Under the pieces are notes generated by a model that saw only the letters and a program-made list of their open reading frames with translations, had not been told where the DNA came from and did not search any database. Source: Phyto melanocephala (Eukaryota; Arthropoda; Insecta; Diptera; Rhinophoridae). From it: 64,000 nucleotides of DNA. The DNA is taken from NCBI GenBank assembly GCA_941918925.1, contig OW799233.1:108245833-108309832 (forward strand). The letters are read 5' to 3'. This document shows, piece by piece, positions 59,476 through 64,000 of the stretch. Every line of letters starts with the position of its first letter. The first letter of the stretch is position 1. The position numbers and the translations under genes were made by a program.

Positions 59476-59866
59476 TCATTTTAAGGTTTGCTTTTGAATT
59501 TTTTTCGTTTTTCTCCATTTGGCGTTTTTATACCCTTCACCTGTGGTGCAAAAGGGTATATATAGCTTTGCCATTCCGTTTGTAATTTCTACCATTTTCT
59601 TTTCCGACCCCATAAAGTATATATTTTCTGAAAGCTTATGAATAGAGGAGTCGATTAAGCCATGACCGTCTGTCCGTGTGTTAATTGAAATCAACTTTTA
59701 GAAGCAACTATATGTTCCTCAGATCTGTATATGGTATCAATCTCTTGGAAATATCCAGGAATGAATCGCTATTGAAATTCAGCACAATCGCCCCATAAAT
59801 TTCTGAGATATGAGCAAAAAACCACGACCACCTCGTTTTTTTCACAATTACAACAACAACATACAT

Positions 59867-60702
59867 CAGGGTTGCAAAATGAGAACATCAAAATTGTACC
59901 AAGAAGCTCATAAAATTGTACTTTTTCGACCCCAATTGTACCAAAAATGTTATTTTAAAAATTTTTTTTATTTTAAATAAAAGCCAGAAAAAAACATAAA
60001 CATAACATACAATTGTACATATAAATTCATTTTTGTAATATTAAAATAACCATTTGTACTTAAAAATTCATTTATACTTTAAAAGTATATCTTTAAAAAA
60101 AGAAACTGCACTAAGATATACGTATACATATATATGTACATATTTAAACATAAAATAAATTACACAAAAAGTCTAGCGATATATTCATTAGATCAAAATC
60201 GTTTTGATAACAAATTATTTGGTATTTAGAAACTAAAACAACAAGAATTTGATGACCTTAACAAATCTTTTGTCTGTATAAGACGGTAAACTGTAGGCAC
60301 ATGAAGCCTATTTCGTTCTTTCGTTTTAATAATATTTTGGAAGGAAAAAATCGTCTGTGAATGTGGAACTGATAATATCCCACCTAAAACTCTTGAAAGT
60401 TCCGGAAACATTAATTCATTCAATTGGTTTTTCATTTCAGAAACTTTAGCCCAAAAGTTGCATATACTTTCATTTTTAAAATGTTTTAATACTTCTATAT
60501 CCGCCAGGGATCTAAACTGTGTATTAATTGAGTCAAAATTTTTGTATTCGTTTGGAAAAAATTTTATTAGAAGTGGTATTATGCTATTCGTAAACTGAGA
60601 AAGTTAGTAAATTGTACCAAATTGGTAATTGGTGTACCATTGTACTTTTGAGGTTTAAATTGTACCACAAAAAGTACAATTGTACCAACTTTTGCAACCC
60701 TG
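59867..60702 (-). mobile_element. hAT deletion derivative
   Basis: 836 bp with 13-bp inverted ends CAGGGTTGCAAAA, flanked by a perfect 8-bp duplication ACATACAT (59859-59866 and 60703-60710). Several TTGTACC words lie near both ends, possible transposase-binding sites. The interior keeps only the 3' part of the transposase gene, so the element is non-autonomous. It inserted into HP1 copy D and is therefore younger than that copy. Confidence 0.9.
60226..60600 (-). pseudogene. hAT transposase, C-terminal dimerisation part
   Basis: A frame open for about 125 codons with no start: QFTNSIIPLLIKFFPNEY, RSLADIEVLKHFKN, NFWAKVSEM, LMFPELSRVLGGILSVPHSQ, IIKTKERNRLHVPTVYRLI. The PELS...ILSVPHS and IKTK-RNRL pattern is the hAT C-terminal dimerisation domain. 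About four residues around the usual ERxFS motif are missing (PHSQTIFSFQNI), so the fold may be damaged. The catalytic and DNA-binding parts are deleted. Confidence 0.75.
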
Positions 60703-61186
60703 ACATACATATATACTGGTTAGAGTAAACGTGGCATCGAATTCTAGCTGAGCTAAAAAAATTTTATTTTATTTTATTTAATATATTATATTATTTATAT
60801 TTTATTATTTTTTTTTAATTTTTTGTTAATTTTTTTTTTTTTTTTTTTTTTTTTTTAGACTTATCCATTTATTTTTATTTAAATATCTATAATGTATTAC
60901 ATTCTTAACGCTAAAAACCTGCTAAGCCTTTTGGCTTGCCTGCAGGTAAATGTTTTTTTAAAAATGTTTAACTTATTTAAAATTTCAAAATGATTAAGTT
61001 TACTAAAGTTAATTTTTTTTTTTAATTTTTTTTATTATTTTTTTTTATTATGTATGTATGTTTTTTACATGTATGTACATATTTTATATGAGATGAATGG
61101 TGATACAAACAATTGTTATTGCATGACTACACGTTGTGAAGGGTATATAAGATTCGGCACGGCCGAATAAAGCACTGTTACTTGTT

Positions 61187-62654
61187 TACTCTGCGACCAT
61201 TTTTACGCAGCGCCTTTCAAAATAATTTCAAAATCATGCAAATCATCATTCACAATTTATGTAAACAATTATCAGTAACTTATGAAACATCGATTTCTTT
61301 TCAGCTAATCTTTGCACTTAATAAGTAGAACGGAGTGCAATTCATTAATGTAAATATTCATATAAACACATGGTCTCCAATAGCACGCTTCTGTTAAAAT
61401 CATAATTGTTTTCACTAAAATCGAAACACTTTGTCATTAGTTCAACCCCTGAATAATCACTTTTTCGTCATTTGTTACAAGTATAAAATGTGTGCCATAA
61501 TATTATCTTATATTTGTTGTATTTGTGGAATACTTTATGTTTTCGTCTTATTTTTATTCCTGTTTTTGGTTACGTTATTGTTTTTGTTATTTTATTATAC
61601 CCTTTTGGATTACCTTAAGAATATTTACAAAAATAACAAACAAACAATAACATATGTATTTTTAGCACAAGTTGTTGTTATTATTTTAGATCAAGAACTA
61701 AGTAAACAAACAAACAATACACGTTTTATAAGCTTAAATATAAGACGCAAGATATAATGAAAATATTGTTGACTACAAAACGTGATCCACTTGTAGTCCT
61801 CTAGCAGATGGTTACAAAATTATATGTTCGCTAAGTTGAAATATTTCTTAATATTTTTAATAATTGCAAAAAGTATAGAACAAAAATTAAACAAAAATAA
61901 CATAAAACTTAAAAATGTTTAACTTTTTCTTTGTCATTTTAGTTAAGATAAACAAAAATATTTATTTTAATATGTTTATGTAAGTGCATAACTTTGCCAC
62001 TTCCTATAGCATATTTTAAATAACATTCACAGCTGATTTCTTAAAGTTTTTAATTTAAATCATTCAGATAAAATTTGTCTATATTCTCAAACAGACCAAC
62101 TCATTAGCCGTACGCATAATGAGATAACTTTTAATTATTTGGCATTAGCATTAGTCCATAAAACCATGACAGACACTGAGATTGAAATTAAAGTTTTTAA
62201 CTTTTGATGTCAATCATTCGTGTGTTAAGGCGACAGGTGAAAGACCCTACAAAGTAAAAGAATCTGTTCTAATATGGACAGTCTTACTCATATTTACACA
62301 AGCACACATACACACAGACAAATACTACGTAGATACACATTTCGAACGATTAAAGTTAGGAAAACGAATAGACAAATTTTCATTAAAATATTTTGTATAG
62401 TTAGGAAAATCAAAATACTATGAATGCATAATGAAAAATTTAAATTAGCTTAAACTAATATAAAAGTTAACAGAAAAACAAACGAAGAAAAATTAATGAG
62501 CGCATAATAAATGTCGGAATGAAAATATGTATTTATAAGGTGCTAATTTGGGAAGCGTAAAAATATGAAAGTTTTAAAGTCTTTTAAAAAGTGCGAGGGG
62601 ACAAAATTTAAATCACTTATTATTAGAAATAAATATATTAGAAAAATGTTACCA
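61187..62654. other. Unannotated stretch
   Basis: The 108-codon plus frame 61431-61757 reads as a hydrophobic segment (ILSYICCICGILYVFVLFLF) and a polar tail. T-rich DNA readily yields this, and there is no family match or promoter/splice support. Frame 62182-62400 is likewise unrecognised. Confidence 0.4.
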
Positions 62655-62700
62655 AATAAGAGTGCTATATTTGGCTGTGACAAATTTTTATATACCCAAC
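62655..62700 (+). mobile_element. Decayed HP-type terminus
   Basis: AAATAAGAGTGCTATATTTG, a broken hairpin (GGCTGTGACAAA) and TTTATATACCCAACAC match the GC-hairpin end of HP1/HP2. No body follows. Confidence 0.45.
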
Positions 62701-63771
62701 ACAAATATTAGGTCGTATAGTAATTGCTTAACAGATTGCTTAGTATAAAAAGGGCGTATCTTGATTTTTATTACTTTATTGACGAAAAAAAAAAAAACAA
62801 TATATAAAAGAACGAAACGCGTTCAGGCTTCTTATTGTACTTTAAATTCATTATTTTCAGACATAGCTTACGACATTTCTTTTGGTGATGTATTTATTAA
62901 TGGGCTACGAGAAACCGTTAAAAACGCTACTTCGAAAAAATATAGATTCGCCTATTCTATATCAAGTAAAAATGTGTTTTAACTTTGTGTTATGATTATC
63001 TCAATTTCTACTTATTTTGACTTTAAGCAGTTATTACTTTTGGTCACAGATATATTAATAGACGATTTTTTGTTACACATTTCACACTCATATTATACAA
63101 TCGATTTTAATAACAATATACCATTTAAAAGGAATTTTCCTGCAGACGTGCATAAATTCAATATTAAATTGGTTTAAAGGTTAAAAGCGTTTAAAGTTGC
63201 TATTAAAACAAGCGAAACCCACATGTATTTACAGAACAACCCAGCAAACAAATTATGAACTAGTTCAATGTAAATAACATTTTTCATTACTTCTAATTCA
63301 TAAATGCAAAAGAAGGCATAGAGAATACCATCTCCAAATCCATTATAGTTAGCCTTTACCCTGCAGATAATATTGGACTACGTTGTCCATTTCAGCTAAA
63401 TAGACTACTTACAACATGGTCACTAAGGATACAACTTTTTTACAATTTTTGAAAATATCAAAATGGACCTATCCATACAATGTAGTGCATAAAAAAACAA
63501 TAAGAACTGAATCTTTGGATTGTCGATATCGTTAACAAATGTTCGGCGTCAAATGCAATTAAGTTTGGGATCAGTAAGTTCTAAAAAAAATAAAAATATT
63601 TTCTTTATAAATTCATTAAATGATAAATAAACTCTTAATCTTAAGTTAATTTCACTTAACAAAGATAGTTTTTAGATTGTGATTTTGATTATAATCATAT
63701 AACTACATTAAGAAATGTAAATTGTTAAATAATTATAAAATAAAAAATTTTGAAAAAATAAAAAAAAAATC
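62701..63771. other. Unannotated stretch
   Basis: The plus frame 62761-62982 includes SDIAYDISFGDVFINGLRET after an acceptor-like TTCATTATTTTCAG (to 62860), but no donor or family supports an exon. CCCAGCA at 63240 may be a MITE end. Otherwise AT-rich. Confidence 0.35.
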
Positions 63772-64000
63772 TTAAAGGGCTTTTAGAAATCGGCTTTGAC
63801 GCGGAACGTTTTTGTTCTGAAATGACCTGAGGAAACATTTTTCGGTTTCAGCATAATATCGGCTACAGCGTGGCCTTATATTGATTGTACCCCTAATATG
63901 TATATGTGTCATATGTAATGCCGTCTTGGACCATATAATTTTTGAACAAGAGATTGTAGTGTATAATGGACGTATAGGTGCCCCATCGGGTAGAGTCAAA
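63772..64000 (-). CDS. Unidentified open frame running off the window end
   Basis: An open minus frame of 75 codons from the right edge (TLPDGAPIRPLYTTISCSKI...) to a stop near 63772 (SRFLKAL). GC content is higher than in the AT-rich block to its left, so a real coding or TE fragment may begin here. No domain is recognised, and the frame could start outside the window. Host exon and TE polyprotein are both possible. Confidence 0.25.
   Translation of the reverse strand, partial: LTLPDGAPIRPLYTTISCSKIIWSKTALHMTHIHIRGTINIRPRCSRYYAETEKCFLRSFQNKNVPRQSRFLKAL

Larger units (their letters stand above)
59528..61186 (-). mobile_element. HP1 element, copy D, with hAT insertion
   Basis: Starts with the dyad TATACCCTTCACC ... 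GGGTATATATAG and carries the ATAAAGTATATATTTTCTGA block. It is interrupted at 59867-60702 by a hAT element, resumes with ACTGGTTAGAGTAAACGTGG (tRNA-like block) and the T-rich tract (with about 150 bp of extra sequence, 60860-61015), and ends with GGGTATATAAG, TTCGGCACGGCCGAA, AAGCACTGTTACTTG. Confidence 0.75.

Noticed and set aside
61431..61757. 108-codon frame with a hydrophobic start
   Set aside because: Composition is explained by T-rich DNA followed by A-rich DNA; no homology recognised.

Overview
The window reads as repeat-rich, AT-rich DNA of a higher fly (Diptera; the repeat types recall calyptrate flies such as blow flies or muscids). It looks intergenic or intronic. There is no complete protein-coding host gene, no rRNA or tRNA gene and no CRISPR array. 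Almost everything recognisable is a transposable element, mostly dead, often nested. The longest stop-free reading frames belong to decayed transposases and reverse transcriptases, or are antisense shadows of them.

Two non-autonomous families dominate. Here they are called HP1 and HP2, for hairpin ends. They share a terminus with a short GC-rich hairpin (TTCGGC-cgt-GCCGAA) and have a second hairpin at the other end (TATACCC...GGGTATA). HP1 copies lie at 181-1003, 5744-6606, 37451-37791 and 59528-61186. HP2 copies lie at 13162-15905, 21917-23077, 42613-44792 and 55047-57168. Further solo ends and decayed pieces are scattered through the window. HP2 has a core of two or three 288-bp tandem repeats. 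The layout (terminal hairpins, tandem-repeat core, T-rich targets) resembles Helentron-associated elements (DINE/HINE), but that class is inferred. A second rolling-circle-like family (5'-TCTATATATATAAAAG ... CTAG-3', about 120-bp tandem core) lies at 29680-30399, 37792-38726 and 49994-50982, with a relative at 12545-13079.

Other elements by region: Tc1/mariner-type transposase relics at 13587-15797 (minus strand, inside HP2 and itself interrupted), 18180-19260 and 25252-26167. The last is unusual: both its ends are inverted copies of the transposase 3' end. A RAG1/Transib-like transposase relic lies at 23357-24557. A CR1/Jockey-like LINE lies at 26742-28470 and an R1-like LINE fragment at 37834-38613. 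A 1979-bp element with perfect 39-bp inverted ends and a 4-bp target duplication lies at 32719-34697. A hAT deletion derivative with a perfect 8-bp duplication lies at 59867-60702. Several MITE-like elements lie at 6743, 9546, 11146, 28590, 40050, 40168, 46851 and 49643.

Three short segments with good splice signals lie on the plus strand outside the repeats (19369-19422, 39689-39717, 41502-41602). They hint that the window may sit in long introns of a plus-strand gene; this is tentative. Two GC-rich islands (16865-17085 and 52455-52620) stand out from the AT-rich background. I found no convincing undescribed multi-gene system. The most interesting items are the double-3'-end mariner element, the three-deep nest at 13-16 kb, the shared nested insertion that orders HP2 copies in time, and the candidate micro-exons.
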